Program-made: the position numbers and the translations under genes
From: Patescibacteria group bacterium
Lineage (GTDB): Bacteria > Patescibacteriota > Patescibacteriia > Patescibacteriales > GWC2-42-12
Direction: 5' to 3'
Length of the DNA stretch: 54,718 nt
NCBI GenBank assembly: GCA_028707005.1
Contig: JAQTVB010000005.1
Location: 1 to 54,718 of the forward strand
Notes under the pieces: model-generated
Database searches by the model: none
The model's input: only the letters and a program-made list of their open reading frames with translations
Told to the model about the DNA's origin: nothing
Shown here: one piece after another, positions 28,193 to 39,000 of the stretch
How positions within the stretch are numbered: the stretch's first letter is position 1
How the letters are laid out: each line of letters starts with the position of its first letter

Positions 28193-30778
28193 CTAAGCCA
28201 GCTTCGCCCGCTCCATGATTTTCGCTTCTATAATGTTTCTATCTTGGCCGTATTTAAGCCGGCTTAACGATTTTATTTTTGAAACCATATCCTCTTCCAT
28301 AATTCCGGGCAAAGGCCAGATCGTTGACATAGAAAATGGCCTGGAGGCGGTATTATCAATTAACAATTTAACGTAGGCGGTATATTTTTCAATATTGATC
28401 AGATCATATTGGTTGAAAACCGGCGCGAATTCTTTGGCCATCACTTCCGCGTCTTCGGAGCCGATTTTGAATAAAATCCAAGTGCCCACGTTGCCGAAAA
28501 CCGCGTTTTTTATGGTAGCGTCCTGATTTTTTACCAACTGGCCCAAATACTGATGGGCGATAATCAAATTCAAATTATATTTTCTGGCTTCAGAGAGAAT
28601 GGAATTTACCGAATCGGTGGTAAAATTTTGAAACTCGTCTATGTATAAATAAAAATCCACTCTTTTTTCTTGAGGCATGTCCGTGCGCGATAAAGCGGAC
28701 ATTAAAATTTTGCCCACGAGAATCATGCCTAATAAATGCGCGTTCATCTCGCCGATTAAACCTTTGGATAAGTCCACCAGTAAAATCTTCTTGGTATCCA
28801 TAATATCGCGCAGGTTAAATGAACTCTTCTGCTGGCCGATAATCGGGCGCATGGTATCGTTGGAAATAAACGAGGTTAATTTTGAAGTGATGTACGGCAC
28901 GACGTTGGCCAGAGCCGCTTCGCCGCCGGCTTTCTCCGCTTCTTTGCGCCAAAAATCAACGACTGTCGGATCATGGCAAAGCTCAAGCTTTTTCTTGCGG
29001 AAATTCGGGTCAGCCAGAACTTTCGGAATTTCCATCAAAGTTGAACCGCTGTCCGGGTCGCTCATGACGAGTAGCATGGCGTTTCTCATGTACTGCTCAA
29101 AAATCGGCCCGCCGGTTGCTTTTAAGTCATACAATTTATCAAAAATCTTGATCATTTCATTAATCACGAAAGTTTTTTGCTCCGGATAGCGGGGATCAAA
29201 TTCCAAAAGATTCAAAGCCAAAGGCCGCTCAATGTCCGCCGGCGCGAATAAAATCACGTCGTGAGCGCGCTCCCGCGGCACGCGGGCCAAAATGTCTTTT
29301 ACCAAATCGCCGTGCGGATCAATCACGCAGACCCCTTCGCCGTTAATGATGTCCTGGATGGCCATGGAAGCGAGCAAAACCGATTTGCCCACGCCGGATT
29401 TGCCGATAATATAAGTATGGCGGCGGCGGTCATCTCTTTTAATCTTAATTTCCTTCGCCACTTCGCGATAAACATTCTTTCCCAAAATTATGCCTTCATC
29501 GGGCAGATTGGACGGAGCGGCCGCGTATTTCGCCAAAAGCCATAAAATATTCGGCGTTTCGGTTTCGGCTATCGGGGGGTGAAAAAGGCTGGCCAGCTCT
29601 TCGGTGTTCAAAAGAAAACCGATGTTCGGCTTAAAGCGGCGAAAAATAAAATCTTTCACCAAAACTTTTTGGGCGAATCTGTTTGAAGAAATGGTATTGT
29701 TATAAAAAACGTTGCCATACTGATAATGATTATACTGGCTAAAGGCGTTCAGCAAATTTTTCAAATAGCTTTGAGCGCGCGCCTGATCGTTGGCGTTCGC
29801 GATAATTCTGATATTCACGTCAAGGCCGGCCTTGGAATTTTTTTCTTCAATCAATTTCAGCGCCTCTTGCTCCATGGCCGTGAGCCGGTTCTCTTTGGGC
29901 CGCTCGTCTTCCGCCTTGGACGGTTTGGCGGTAACGATTAAATCGCCGAGCCAGGAGATAATTTTAAAAGAAAAATTTCCGCCTAAAACTTCCTTGATTT
30001 TTTTTCCTTGGCTCACCTCGGAAACGACCCGGTTTGATTTGGCATGCCAGCCGGGCAAAGCGCTCCTTACGATATACTGGATAGCAATGCTTTCGTTTTC
30101 ATTGAGCTTTGATAAAGCGTTAACCAGCGATTCCATGGGGTCGGCTTCCATATGATTGTAAGTCTTTAAGGGAAAAATAAAGCTTTTTCTGGTTTTTAAA
30201 TAGCCGACTGCGGTTTGGCTGCGCGGACTGAAAATATTGTAATCAGAAACTTCATCAAGCACCGCTTCAGGATAATACGCCTGAATCTGCTGCTCAAGGT
30301 AGCGGCTCATGTGCCGGGGCGCCACCACGTAAAATGAAATTAATTTTTGATTGGCCACTATTTCAAAGGAAAAATGGTCATTACGGCCTATCAGCCATGA
30401 TAAATTCTGATGCCAGCGCTGCGCCCTCAAGCCGCCGATGGCCTTAAAAATGGTTTCTCCCCTGCCGATCTGTTCGCGCAGCTGCTGCAGATAATTCCCG
30501 CCGGCCGACTGCTCTTTTTCATTCGGCTTTTCCTTGGGCACGCGCAAAAGGTACACCTTATGATCAAGATATTTTGAATTTTGGGCCATGAGCAGAATAA
30601 TTTTACGGACAATAAAAAATAGCGCTACCGCGACTAGCGCGATCACCAAAAAAATCAGCCAACTGTCAAGACTAATCTCCAGGCCGAGATTATTCACCGC
30701 TCCAAGGCCTTGATTTTCCAGACCGTAATCCATAAAAATAAATAATGAAGCATGGGTTAAAAAATTCCCATTATTCAT
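28193..30778 (-). CDS. TraD/VirD4-like (DUF87) membrane ATPase
   Basis: An 861-residue protein with one N-terminal membrane helix (SWLIFLVIALVAVALFFIVRKIILLM), then a large unknown domain and a HerA/FtsK-type ATPase. Walker A is GKSGVGKSVLLASMA, with VCVIDPHGDLVKDIL, Walker B FYLYIDEFQNF and LNLIIAHQYLGQL. Such proteins couple substrates to type IV secretion or DNA uptake in CPR. The ATG at 30778 overlaps the upstream gene's stop by 8 bp; an alternative start is ATG at about 30733 (MDYGLENQG). Confidence 0.85.
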   Translation of the reverse strand: MNNGNFLTHASLFIFMDYGLENQGLGAVNNLGLEISLDSWLIFLVIALVAVALFFIVRKIILLMAQNSKYLDHKVYLLRVPKEKPNEKEQSAGGNYLQQLREQIGRGETIFKAIGGLRAQRWHQNLSWLIGRNDHFSFEIVANQKLISFYVVAPRHMSRYLEQQIQAYYPEAVLDEVSDYNIFSPRSQTAVGYLKTRKSFIFPLKTYNHMEADPMESLVNALSKLNENESIAIQYIVRSALPGWHAKSNRVVSEVSQGKKIKEVLGGNFSFKIISWLGDLIVTAKPSKAEDERPKENRLTAMEQEALKLIEEKNSKAGLDVNIRIIANANDQARAQSYLKNLLNAFSQYNHYQYGNVFYNNTISSNRFAQKVLVKDFIFRRFKPNIGFLLNTEELASLFHPPIAETETPNILWLLAKYAAAPSNLPDEGIILGKNVYREVAKEIKIKRDDRRRHTYIIGKSGVGKSVLLASMAIQDIINGEGVCVIDPHGDLVKDILARVPRERAHDVILFAPADIERPLALNLLEFDPRYPEQKTFVINEMIKIFDKLYDLKATGGPIFEQYMRNAMLLVMSDPDSGSTLMEIPKVLADPNFRKKKLELCHDPTVVDFWRKEAEKAGGEAALANVVPYITSKLTSFISNDTMRPIIGQQKSSFNLRDIMDTKKILLVDLSKGLIGEMNAHLLGMILVGKILMSALSRTDMPQEKRVDFYLYIDEFQNFTTDSVNSILSEARKYNLNLIIAHQYLGQLVKNQDATIKNAVFGNVGTWILFKIGSEDAEVMAKEFAPVFNQYDLINIEKYTAYVKLLIDNTASRPFSMSTIWPLPGIMEEDMVSKIKSLSRLKYGQDRNIIEAKIMERAKLA

Positions 30779-31259
30779 GCTTCAATTTGATTATCTCATC
30801 TGCCTTGATTTTCGCTTCTTGCTCTAAGAAATATTTGCTTACGCCCGGTATGAGCGAAAGCCATTTCCTGATTAACTTAACAATGGCGCCAAGTTTTACT
30901 TTAGTTTTGCTAAGCAGTTTATTGATTTTGCCGGCGGTTTCTTCGCCGGCCCGCTTGAATTGCTCTTGTTTTTCCGGAGTCAAACTCAAATAAATATCAT
31001 CCAGACCGGAAGCTAAAACTTTTTCAATCTGCTTTTGCTGCTTGGCTTGCGGCGCCATAATGCCGGTTACCGGGCCGATTGACGCCGGCGCCGCGCTGCC
31101 GGCTTGATTGATTACTTCAATTACCGATTTCCTGGCCTCTTCCAACCTCTCTCTGGTTTCTTTTTCCCTGCTCTGCCCGGTTCTTTCCTGCGGACCCTTA
31201 AAATGTTCCGGATTATATGAAGGCTTCTCTATTTTGTTGCCTGGCTTGATTAAAGCCAT
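30771..31259 (-). CDS. Hypothetical coiled-coil protein, 162 residues
   Basis: A charged, mainly helical protein (KSVIEVINQAGSA, KQQKQIEKVLASGLDDIYLSLTPEKQEQFKRAGEETAGKINKLL). It ends with a moderately hydrophobic helix (LGAIVKLIRKWLSLIPGVSKYFLEQ), which could be membrane-associated. Its stop codon overlaps the start of the TraD-like gene (ATGAATAA), suggesting translational coupling and a shared role in the same apparatus. Confidence 0.65.
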   Translation of the reverse strand: MALIKPGNKIEKPSYNPEHFKGPQERTGQSREKETRERLEEARKSVIEVINQAGSAAPASIGPVTGIMAPQAKQQKQIEKVLASGLDDIYLSLTPEKQEQFKRAGEETAGKINKLLSKTKVKLGAIVKLIRKWLSLIPGVSKYFLEQEAKIKADEIIKLKHE

Positions 31260-31336
31260 AAGAGTAAAAATAGTTTTTTAAAAACTGCTTATATTATAAC
31301 ATAAAACTAGAAATAATAAAAAGCGTCAGACAAAAG

Positions 31337-31370
31337 AAAAAAAGAGCGGGCTAATTAGCCAGCTCTCGTG
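31337..31370 (-). terminator. Terminator of the 205-residue gene
   Basis: The minus-strand stem AGAGC..GGCTAATTAGCC..GCTCT is followed by TTTTTTTC, about 30 bp after the stop at 31396. Confidence 0.8.
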
Positions 31371-31395
31371 TGACCCCCGCTAAACTCCAGGGCGA

Positions 31396-32013
31396 TTAAG
31401 CGCCAAGTCCTAATCGCCTCCCGCACGACAGCGAACCAGAGTGCGGATGGGCATTGTTACCAAAGCTCAAGCCGAGCATTGGCGTCCCATCGTCGAGGAA
31501 AAGAATAGTAAACCACTCGCTGCGGCGACAAGATCCCGTCAGGTTAATATAATGACGCCGGAGGATTTCCGCATCATAAGTAACTACCGTAATTCCCTCT
31601 ACCGCAGTACCACCGAGACGATTATCTTGCTTGAATTGCGCGAGACAGACACTCGGTTTAATGTTCTGCGTTGCTTGCCCATCCTCAATATCCACCGCTA
31701 AGTAATGTCCTCGGGGCAGGACATCAAGGTCGATGATGCGGGGATAGTCAAGGCCCCGCGTACAACTACCACTATATCTGTCGTTAAAAACAACCTTAAT
31801 CATACGCTTAGGGAGCGTCAGGTTCGGATTTTGTGGGATAATGGCAAAGGGAATTCTCCCTTCACCCTCCGTAACTTGCCCGATTTGTTCAAGTAGCGGG
31901 AACAGGGCTTTGATTCCGGTTTCGTCGCCGGCAAGTTTTACTGCCATCTCCATCTGCCTGTCAAAAAGTGCTTTGAGGGCGGCGGAAGCGGTATTTGGAC
32001 TGATTGTAGCCAT
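31396..32013 (-). CDS. Hypothetical protein, 205 residues
   Basis: Start set at ATG 32013 (MATISPNTASAAL), with GGAGG about 9 bases upstream; the longer ORF runs into dus. Unrecognised. The C-terminal part is notable (GSCRRSEWFTILFLDDGTPMLGLSFGNNAHPHSGSLSCGRRLG), with conserved-looking Cys and His that might bind a metal. It has a promoter inside the end of dus (TTGACT-17-TAAGTT) and its own terminator, resembling the other monocistronic hypotheticals at 4817 and 11729. Confidence 0.6.
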   Translation of the reverse strand: MATISPNTASAALKALFDRQMEMAVKLAGDETGIKALFPLLEQIGQVTEGEGRIPFAIIPQNPNLTLPKRMIKVVFNDRYSGSCTRGLDYPRIIDLDVLPRGHYLAVDIEDGQATQNIKPSVCLAQFKQDNRLGGTAVEGITVVTYDAEILRRHYINLTGSCRRSEWFTILFLDDGTPMLGLSFGNNAHPHSGSLSCGRRLGLGA

Positions 32014-32096
32014 GACAAGCCCCTCCTTTCTTGGGGCAAATTTTTGGTTGAATTTTGAAATAACTAGCCATAACTTAACACAGAAAAATGGTATAG

Positions 32097-33110
32097 TCAA
32101 ACATAAAAAATCTTCTTTATCTGCGCCGAACTTTCCGCTTTCACCAATTTTTCCCTTAAAGCGCCGGCGTCCGGCAGGCCGCTTACATACCAGCATAGAT
32201 GTTTGCGCATCTCCACTATCCCGGGCTGGCCTTTTAATTTTTCCGCCAGCTTGGCGTGCTTCAACATCACCTTAAATATTTCCTCCTTACTGGAAGCGCC
32301 TGGCGGCGCCCCTCTGCTTTTTTCATCGGCATTTTTGATTCGTAATTGATAATTTTTAATTTTTAATTGTTGAAAAATCCACGGCCTGCCCAAAGCTCCC
32401 TGGCCGATTCCCACGCCGTCCGCGCCGGTCTTAGCTAACAACCAATCAGCGTCTGCTTTCACCCCCCTCTCCAGGCTTGGAGAGGGGCTGGGGGTGAGGC
32501 CTACGCCTCCGTTGGCCAGCAGAACGCCTTTCACCAATGGCCGCGCCCTTTTTATCATTTTCCAGTCCACTTCTCCGCTGTTGCCCTGCGCCATGCTCCG
32601 GCCATGAATCATCACGGCTTTAATCTCCAGCCCGGCTAAACTTTTTAAAAAATCCACGGCTGTAGTATTGCCGACTTTTGATCTAATCTTAATGGATACC
32701 GGCAGACTGGTATTTTCTATGGCCGCCGCCACGATCCGGCGCGCCAGTTTCATATCATTCATTAAAACCGCGCCCGCGCCCTGCTTTTGCACCTTTTTCA
32801 CCGGGCAGCCGAAATTTATATCAAGGCCGTCAGGCTTAATTTGCTTCTCCACGATTTTTACGGCTTGCGCAAAATGCTCCGGCTTGGCGCCGAACAGCTG
32901 GACAACGTAAGGCCGCTCTTTTTTTGCGAATTTCATCAGCTCTAAAGTTTTTTTAGAATGATAAGCTAAGGCCGTCGCGCTTACCATCTCGCTATAAACC
33001 ACGTCCGCGCCGAAATCTTTGCAAATTTGCCTGAAAGCGCTATCGGCCACGCCGGCCATGGGCGCTAAAGCATAAATGGGTTTATCCAGTTTTGACCAAA
33101 AATTTTTCAT
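32097..33110 (-). CDS. dus: tRNA-dihydrouridine synthase (DusB-like)
   Basis: Flavoenzyme that reduces uridine in tRNA. It has ALAPMAGVADSAFRQIC, the active-site Cys in DINFGCPVKKVQKQGAG, SIKIRSKVG and IHGRSMAQGNSGEVDW. Two stretches foreign to the family are present in frame: LTPSPSPSLERGVKAD (from the palindrome at 32461-32500) and KIKNYQLRIKNADEKSRGAPPG (from an AT-rich repeat near 32290-32370). Both lie at predicted surface loops after NGGV and after PWIFQQL, so the enzyme may still fold. Confidence 0.93.
   Translation of the reverse strand: MKNFWSKLDKPIYALAPMAGVADSAFRQICKDFGADVVYSEMVSATALAYHSKKTLELMKFAKKERPYVVQLFGAKPEHFAQAVKIVEKQIKPDGLDINFGCPVKKVQKQGAGAVLMNDMKLARRIVAAAIENTSLPVSIKIRSKVGNTTAVDFLKSLAGLEIKAVMIHGRSMAQGNSGEVDWKMIKRARPLVKGVLLANGGVGLTPSPSPSLERGVKADADWLLAKTGADGVGIGQGALGRPWIFQQLKIKNYQLRIKNADEKSRGAPPGASSKEEIFKVMLKHAKLAEKLKGQPGIVEMRKHLCWYVSGLPDAGALREKLVKAESSAQIKKIFYV
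32461..32500. repeat. Palindromic repeat in frame in dus
   Basis: CCCCTCTCC-AGGCTT-GGAGAGGGG is a clear dyad encoding LTPSPSPSLERGV. The same type of sequence is seen inside the glycosyltransferase gene at about 54240 and 54430. Confidence 0.75.
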
Positions 33111-33180
33111 AAAAATACCCCCTTATAAAGAGGGAATAAACACGCCCGCCCGCTGGCGGGTCGGCAAAAAAGCAAGCTAC

Positions 33181-34065
33181 TTAAATTTGATGCTGAATTT
33201 CAAACGAACTCATATTGCTTAATAACGCATAAAAAGAAACACCAAAGCCTAAAATAAGAACAGCTTCATGCTCAAATTGAATATTTAAATTCTGAAACAT
33301 GTTAAAATCTAGCTCCTTATCGTTTCTTCTAGATTTCTCTATTTCACTTTCAGTTGAAGATTGCAATAATATAGTAGCTTTGCGTTGTTGGTTTATATAT
33401 ATTTCCGATTTTATTTCAAAAGTAGTTCCTGCTACAGGTATAGCATGGCTAGCCGGATCACTGGCGCTATTAATTTTAGTAATTTTTGTTGTACTCGGAA
33501 CTGTAAAAGTGCCAATTTCTTGGTTGGCAGCGTTATATATCTTGTTATTATTAAAATCAAAACGACCGAATACCAAATTATTAAATAAAATATGCATAAT
33601 ACCTTCGGCAAAAAGTGATTCTATGGCGCCTTGATTAATTTTTATAATCGCATATTGGGATACAAATTTATAATTAAAAAGGTTAAAGCTCTTAAACAAT
33701 GCTAGAGAATAACATTTCAAAAAACTGTCTTTATAATTATAATTCTCTTTCCAGGACGATAGGGGGTACATCTGAATTATTGATTTATTTCCACTAGTAG
33801 TTTTTGAATAAGATTTGGTAACTCTATTCAGACCAACGTTTTTTAAAATATCATCTATTGTAACATGGTATGGGACATAATTTTTAAGCGTATCTTCAGC
33901 TCGTTTTCTTATGTTTGCAGGAACTTGTAACCGGGATAATGAAGATGAAAACTTTTTACCCCTTTTTATATATTTGACAATAGTAACAATAACAAAAATC
34001 CACACTCCTAATATCAACAATGGAACAGATATCATTAACAAGAGTAACTGTGTGTTTATTTGCAT
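33181..34065 (-). CDS. Membrane-anchored hypothetical protein, 294 residues
   Basis: One N-terminal membrane helix (LLLLMISVPLLILGVWIFVIVTIVKYIKRGKK) is followed by a soluble, beta-rich domain with conserved-looking YVPYHVTIDDILKNVGLNRV. Not recognised. Base composition is noticeably more AT-rich than its neighbours dus and cysS, which may indicate transfer. It stands alone. Confidence 0.6.
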   Translation of the reverse strand: MQINTQLLLLMISVPLLILGVWIFVIVTIVKYIKRGKKFSSSLSRLQVPANIRKRAEDTLKNYVPYHVTIDDILKNVGLNRVTKSYSKTTSGNKSIIQMYPLSSWKENYNYKDSFLKCYSLALFKSFNLFNYKFVSQYAIIKINQGAIESLFAEGIMHILFNNLVFGRFDFNNNKIYNAANQEIGTFTVPSTTKITKINSASDPASHAIPVAGTTFEIKSEIYINQQRKATILLQSSTESEIEKSRRNDKELDFNMFQNLNIQFEHEAVLILGFGVSFYALLSNMSSFEIQHQI

Positions 34066-34196
34066 ACGCCTCTATTAATAGTTAGAAGATAAAAAATCAA
34101 CTAAGGATTAAATTTGATGGTTGAAACCATGCTATTCAGTGCCTATTGATAAGCGTCAAAACTATTTTTATCATTGTAGCGTGATTACCTATAAAC

Positions 34197-34266
34197 ATGG
34201 ATTCCCGCTTTCACTCGCCTCGCTAAAGCTATGGCGAAGCGGGCGGGAATGACAAGGGGGGGGGGG
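34197..34266. repeat. Palindromic repeat with G11 tract
   Basis: ATTCCCGC...GCGGGCGGGAATGACA belongs to the dispersed palindrome family, followed by an uninterrupted run of 11 G just before the cysS stop codon. The run is prone to length change. Confidence 0.65.
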
Positions 34267-34272
34267 TAAAAA

Positions 34273-35676
34273 TTACTTCTTACTTACCCTCTGCCCGTCT
34301 TTCGTGTCTTCCACTATATAGCCAAGCTTTTCCATTTCCGCACGCAAACGATCCGCTTCCGGCCAATTTTTATTTTGGCGAGCCGCTTCCCGGTCTCGCG
34401 CCAATCCAACAACTTCTGTCGACACTTCATCTGCCGCACTATCAATGCCGCTTAAACCCAGACCCAAAACTTTATCAAAATCCAAAACGGTAGCCAGCTT
34501 TTCAGATATATCCAGATCTGATTTTAATAATTCCTGCGCCACAGCCAAGGCTTGAGGCATATTCAAATCATCGTTAATAGCGGCAACAAACTTTTCTTGG
34601 TAATTTTTATTTATATCCTTGGTTCGCAATTTATAGTTTTTAATTTGTAATTGCCTGGCCTGACGATGCAAATGCTCCAGGCCCGATTTGGCGTTTTCCA
34701 TGGCCGCTACGCCATACTCCATGGGCTTTCTATAATGCGTTTGCAAGCAGGCAAATCGGAAAACCAGCGGATCAATCCCCTTGTTAGTGAAAGCATTCTC
34801 CAGCGTCAAAAAATTTTCTTCGCTCTTGGCCATTTTCTTGCCGCCGGCAATATTCAAAAACGCGCCATGCAGCCAATAGTTAAAAAATTTCTGGCCGGTC
34901 GCGGCTTCGCTTTGGGCAATCTCGTTGGTATGATGGACATTAATATGATCAATGCCGCCGCAATGAATATCCAATTGATCGCCTAACTGCTTAAGGCTCA
35001 TGGCCGAACATTCAATATGCCAGCCGGGAAAACCCACGCCCCAGGGAGACGGCCATTCCTGCTGACGCTTCACGCCTTTGGGCGAAAATTTCCACAGCGC
35101 GAAATCGGTCAGATGGCGCTTTGCTTCGTTTTTTTCCACCCGCGCGCCCTCCTTTAAAGTCGCTAAATCCAGATGGCTTAATTTATTGTAAGCCTTAAGT
35201 TGCGCGGTATCAAAATAAAGGCCGTCAGGAATTTTATATACGTAGCCTTTTTTCTCCAAAATTTTTATCAGCTCAATCTGCTCTTTGATGTAGTCCGTGG
35301 CCTTGCACCAGACATCTGGCGCGAAAATGTTTAATTTTTTTATGTCTTGGCGAAACGCTTCGGTATAAAACTCCGCGATTTCCCGCGCCGTCTTGCCTTC
35401 CCGTTTTGCGCCTTTTTCCAGCTTGTCTTCGCCCATATCCCGATCGCCGGTCAAATGGCCCACGTCGGTGATATTCATGACATGCTTTACTTTATATCCG
35501 TTATACAGCAAAACCCGCTTTAACATGTCTTCAAAAATATAAGTGCGCAAATTGCCAAGATGCGCGAAATTATAAACCGTGGGGCCGCAAGTATATAAAC
35601 CAACTCGGCCTTTTTTAACAGGCTTAAAAAGCTCTTTGGTCCGCGTTAAAGTGTTGTATAAAAATAATTTTTCCAT
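34273..35676 (-). CDS. cysS: Cysteinyl-tRNA synthetase
   Basis: Class I aminoacyl-tRNA synthetase of 467 residues. It has the zinc Cys at [16 protein letters not shown] (HIGH motif as HLGN), [27 protein letters not shown] and the KMSKS loop as KKMAKS. A short foreign stretch [12 protein letters not shown] sits in the helical region, a translated AT-rich repeat (34615-34660). Start at ATG 35676. Confidence 0.97.
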   Translation of the reverse strand: MEKLFLYNTLTRTKELFKPVKKGRVGLYTCGPTVYNFAHLGNLRTYIFEDMLKRVLLYNGYKVKHVMNITDVGHLTGDRDMGEDKLEKGAKREGKTAREIAEFYTEAFRQDIKKLNIFAPDVWCKATDYIKEQIELIKILEKKGYVYKIPDGLYFDTAQLKAYNKLSHLDLATLKEGARVEKNEAKRHLTDFALWKFSPKGVKRQQEWPSPWGVGFPGWHIECSAMSLKQLGDQLDIHCGGIDHINVHHTNEIAQSEAATGQKFFNYWLHGAFLNIAGGKKMAKSEENFLTLENAFTNKGIDPLVFRFACLQTHYRKPMEYGVAAMENAKSGLEHLHRQARQLQIKNYKLRTKDINKNYQEKFVAAINDDLNMPQALAVAQELLKSDLDISEKLATVLDFDKVLGLGLSGIDSAADEVSTEVVGLARDREAARQNKNWPEADRLRAEMEKLGYIVEDTKDGQRVSKK

Positions 35677-35725
35677 GGCTTTATTTTACCTTAATTCCCT
35701 GCCGGAAGCAAGCTGTTCGGCCGGA

Positions 35726-35753
35726 TTGACATTGCTTGATTTTGGACTATAAT
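35726..35753 (+). promoter_or_regulatory. Promoter of plus-strand RNA
   Basis: TTGACA, 16 bp, TATAAT on the plus strand, between cysS and the endopeptidase gene, both of which are on the minus strand. Confidence 0.65.
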
Positions 35754-35759
35754 ATTATC

Positions 35760-35890
35760 AGGGCTTGGGGAACGACATAGCCTAAATGGGTCAAGGCCCA
35801 CTTCCCCGTTCCAAGGAGACGAGAAATTGGGTTGAGCGTTCGCACGAGTTCGACTGGGGAGGGCACAGCGTGTTCTCCCCTTCTTCTTAA
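35760..35890 (+). ncRNA. Candidate small RNA (about 130 nt)
   Basis: Following the promoter there is a GC-rich, folded stretch with no reading frame. It has GGGGAA...TTCCCC and alternative CTTGG/CCAAG pairing, then a terminator-like GGGGAG...CTCCCC hairpin and TTCTTCTT (35856-35887). I could not match SRP, 6S or RNase P consensus by eye. Beyond it 35891-36025 holds only a perfect palindrome at 35958-35985. Confidence 0.5.
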
Positions 35891-35957
35891 AAGCGAAAAA
35901 CTCATTGACATTTTTTAGAATTAACCTGTGCTACTTTTTATATTCCAGAAACCTTAA

Positions 35958-35985
35958 GAAGGCGAGATCCATGGATCTCGCCTTC
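35958..35985. terminator. Terminator-like perfect palindrome
   Basis: GAAGGCGAGATCC-AT-GGATCTCGCCTTC is a 13-bp perfect stem next to the stop of the endopeptidase gene. The T-tail is weak on both strands. Confidence 0.6.
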
Positions 35986-36025
35986 TTGTTTATGAAATAT
36001 TTTTCTTTGCTTGAATTCTTTTAAT

Positions 36026-39000
36026 TTAATCCAGATATGCCATAGGATCAACGGCCACGCCGTCCTGAAGCACGCCGAAGTGCAAGTGCGGGCCGTTGGT
36101 ATTTGAACCCGAACCGATAGAGCCGGGTAAGCCGCCGGACAAACCGATGACCTGGTTGCTGGCTACTGTGTCGCCCTGGTTGACAGCGATTTCGGAAAGA
36201 TGCCCGTAAACCGTTTTGATGCCATTGCCATGATCTATGATTACATAATTATATTGCGTGGTATGGGTGTTCGCTACCTCCGCCACCGTGCCGGCGGCCG
36301 CGGTTTTAACCGACGTGCCCTGATCAACATCTATATCAATACCGTCATGTTCGGCAACGCTTCTGTAAGGATAATTACTGTCATGAAAACCGTAATTTAC
36401 TCTCTGGGAATTTACCGGCCAGGCCAGTTGAATCGCGTTATCATCATTGCCGCCGGAACCGTTGCTGGGGCTGGTATTGTTTACCGTTACTTTATCGGTC
36501 GGATCGCCGGAAACGGCCGCTTCCAAACCGGACTTTTTGCCCGTTATCTTCAGATCCGTAAGATAAACGTCAAAACCGTTTTCCGGCACCTCTTCGCCGG
36601 CCGTTACTCTGATATTGAATTCCGCGGTTTGGCTGGTCTTAACGGTGTAGCTGTTTAAGCCGATTTTATTGGCGCCGGCCACCGGGCGGGAAATACGTCC
36701 CAGCTTGCTTGAACCGCTGGCTTCAACCACGGTTAAATCGCTAAAGCCTAAGCTGTAAGAAAGGCCGTCCGCGGTCGTGACGATGTTCAAACTGTTCAGC
36801 TTAATATCTTCAGCCCCATTATTGGTTATGGTAAAACGCGCGATATTGTTATCTTTAACTCCCGGCGTGAATGAACCGCCCTCAACCGCCAAAATTTCCG
36901 CTTCACTGCCTCCGAAATAAACTTTGCGGCTCGCGGCATTTAAACCGGCTATGGTCGCGGGAACATTGGAGGTTTTGCTCTTGGCCCCGACGCTTAAAAC
37001 AATCATCTGGACTTCGCTGGCCTTAAGATCCTTTTCCGTGTCGGCGTACAATTTTAATTCCCAGCGGCCGTTCTGGCTTAAACGGTAATTAAAATTATCA
37101 AAAACATAAGTGGACGCCGAGGGCTTGCTGATCGCGCTGCCGACCCGGCTGCCGCCGATATAAAGGCGCAGATTGCTAAAACCGTTTTCATAAAGCACCG
37201 AACCGGAAGTATCGCCGCTTTTCGCCAAAGTAATCTGGCTGATGTTTATGTCGTCGCCGGCCGCCGCTTCCAGAATGAAACTGGCGATTTTTACATTTTT
37301 CTGACCCTTGATATAATCTCTGCCCCAGCTATCGTCATTATTGGTGTAAATATAAAGGCTGGACTTGGTGACCACCAGATAGTTTCCGGCCAGCGCCAAA
37401 TTGGCGGAAAAATATGAGACATTTTCATACCCATATATAATGCTGTTGATGATTATCCTGTATTTATCCCCGCTTTTGGCCGCGGCCGGCAAATTGGCGA
37501 CTAAGCTGAAATTCAAAGTCTGCCTCGGCTCCAGCGCCAGGTTGTTAAAGCTCAAACTCACTCCGCCCGGCAGCTTGGAAGCGTCGGTCGCGGCGTAAAC
37601 TTCGCCTGAGTCATAGTTAACCAAATAAACAGCATCGTTAAAAGACGCGGCGTCCGAACTTTTTTCTAATTTGACATTAACGCTGGACAGTTTGACTTTC
37701 TGATTATTGTTTCTTACTTGAAAATTTCCCAGCAGCACCCCGTTTTGCTTTGAAAAAACGCTTTTGCTGGGGTTAAGGCTCGCGCTTAAGACGCTGATTG
37801 ATTCGCGGCCGATAGTATAAGTTTCACCGGCATCGGTTTGGCTGAAAGACAAACCGTAGCCGTAACTATCGCCGGTCGCATAAAAATCGCGCAAATTGAA
37901 ATTCACCGTCTGATTATTGTCTCCGCCGATAATATCGGCCGAAAGAAAAAAAGTTTTATCTTGGCCTTTGCTTAAAAGGTAATTATTTAAATTAAAAATT
38001 ACCGCGTCGCCTTCCATGCTCTGCGCCTGGGCGATAAGATTGTTGTTGGAATCTTTAAGCTTGAAATTGATCAAATCGCTTGAACGAGCGCTGCCCAGAT
38101 TAACCAAAGCGATCTTTTTTATGATCATATTTTCATTGCCGCTGGTTTCAATGATTTTAAATTTGCCGATAATTCTTTGATTATCGCCGATCACCAATTT
38201 ACCGCCCGCGTTCAGCGTTATTTCATCTATTTCCGCTTGGCCCATCAGAAAACCCACGGCCAATTTAAATTCTTTGGCCTCGATGGGAAAACTGCCATTA
38301 ATTTCAACGTTGGTTTTCACGTCTTTCAGGCTCTCAATGCTTGCTTTCACGGAATGATTGATAAAATCCGCGTAAGAGTTCAAGTCAAGGTATACTTTAA
38401 TTTTTTTAATTTCGCCGGCCGCTAAAATCAAGGGGCTGGTGCCAAAGCTAAAAACAGCCTGTCGGTTATTTAACCCCGCCACTTCGCCTAAATTATAACC
38501 GGCCTCATTGGTCAAAGATACTTTTTCGATTACCTCTGGCTGATATACGCCTTTTAAATTTAAAATTATCTGTTTTATTTCCACTGCGGCGCCGCCGGCT
38601 TTGAAATTAAAAGTCGCGACCAGGTTATGTTTAGTATTCATGGGTAAAAAACCGGCTTGAGAATCCGCGTCAAGTTCAATGGTTAATGAGCCCGGGCTGC
38701 CGCCGCCGGCTTTTAGAGCAATCTGCCCGGCGCTCGCGCTTAAGCCCACGGACGCGTAATCAACGGTTTGGTACAGAGAAAAATCCGTTTTGTTAATAGC
38801 GGCGATCCGACCATAGTCCAGGCCGAATTTGGAAAAATCCGACGGCCCTTTAATTAAAGTTTTTTTATCGCCCTTGATATAATAAATATTTTTTTCGCCC
38901 GCCGATTTTATAAGTTTTAAATCAGGCCATTTATCCAATTGCGCCCGGCTGATCACTTTTATGTCTGACCATTTATTGCCATAAGACAAGTAGGCGGCCG

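Noticed and set aside
31441-31896. Plus-strand ORFs opposite the 205-residue gene.
   Set aside because: The minus-strand gene has a good ribosome binding site at 32013, a promoter and a terminator; the plus frames have none.
35760-35890. SRP (4.5S) RNA.
   Set aside because: The conserved apical GGAAGCAGCC-type loop is absent.
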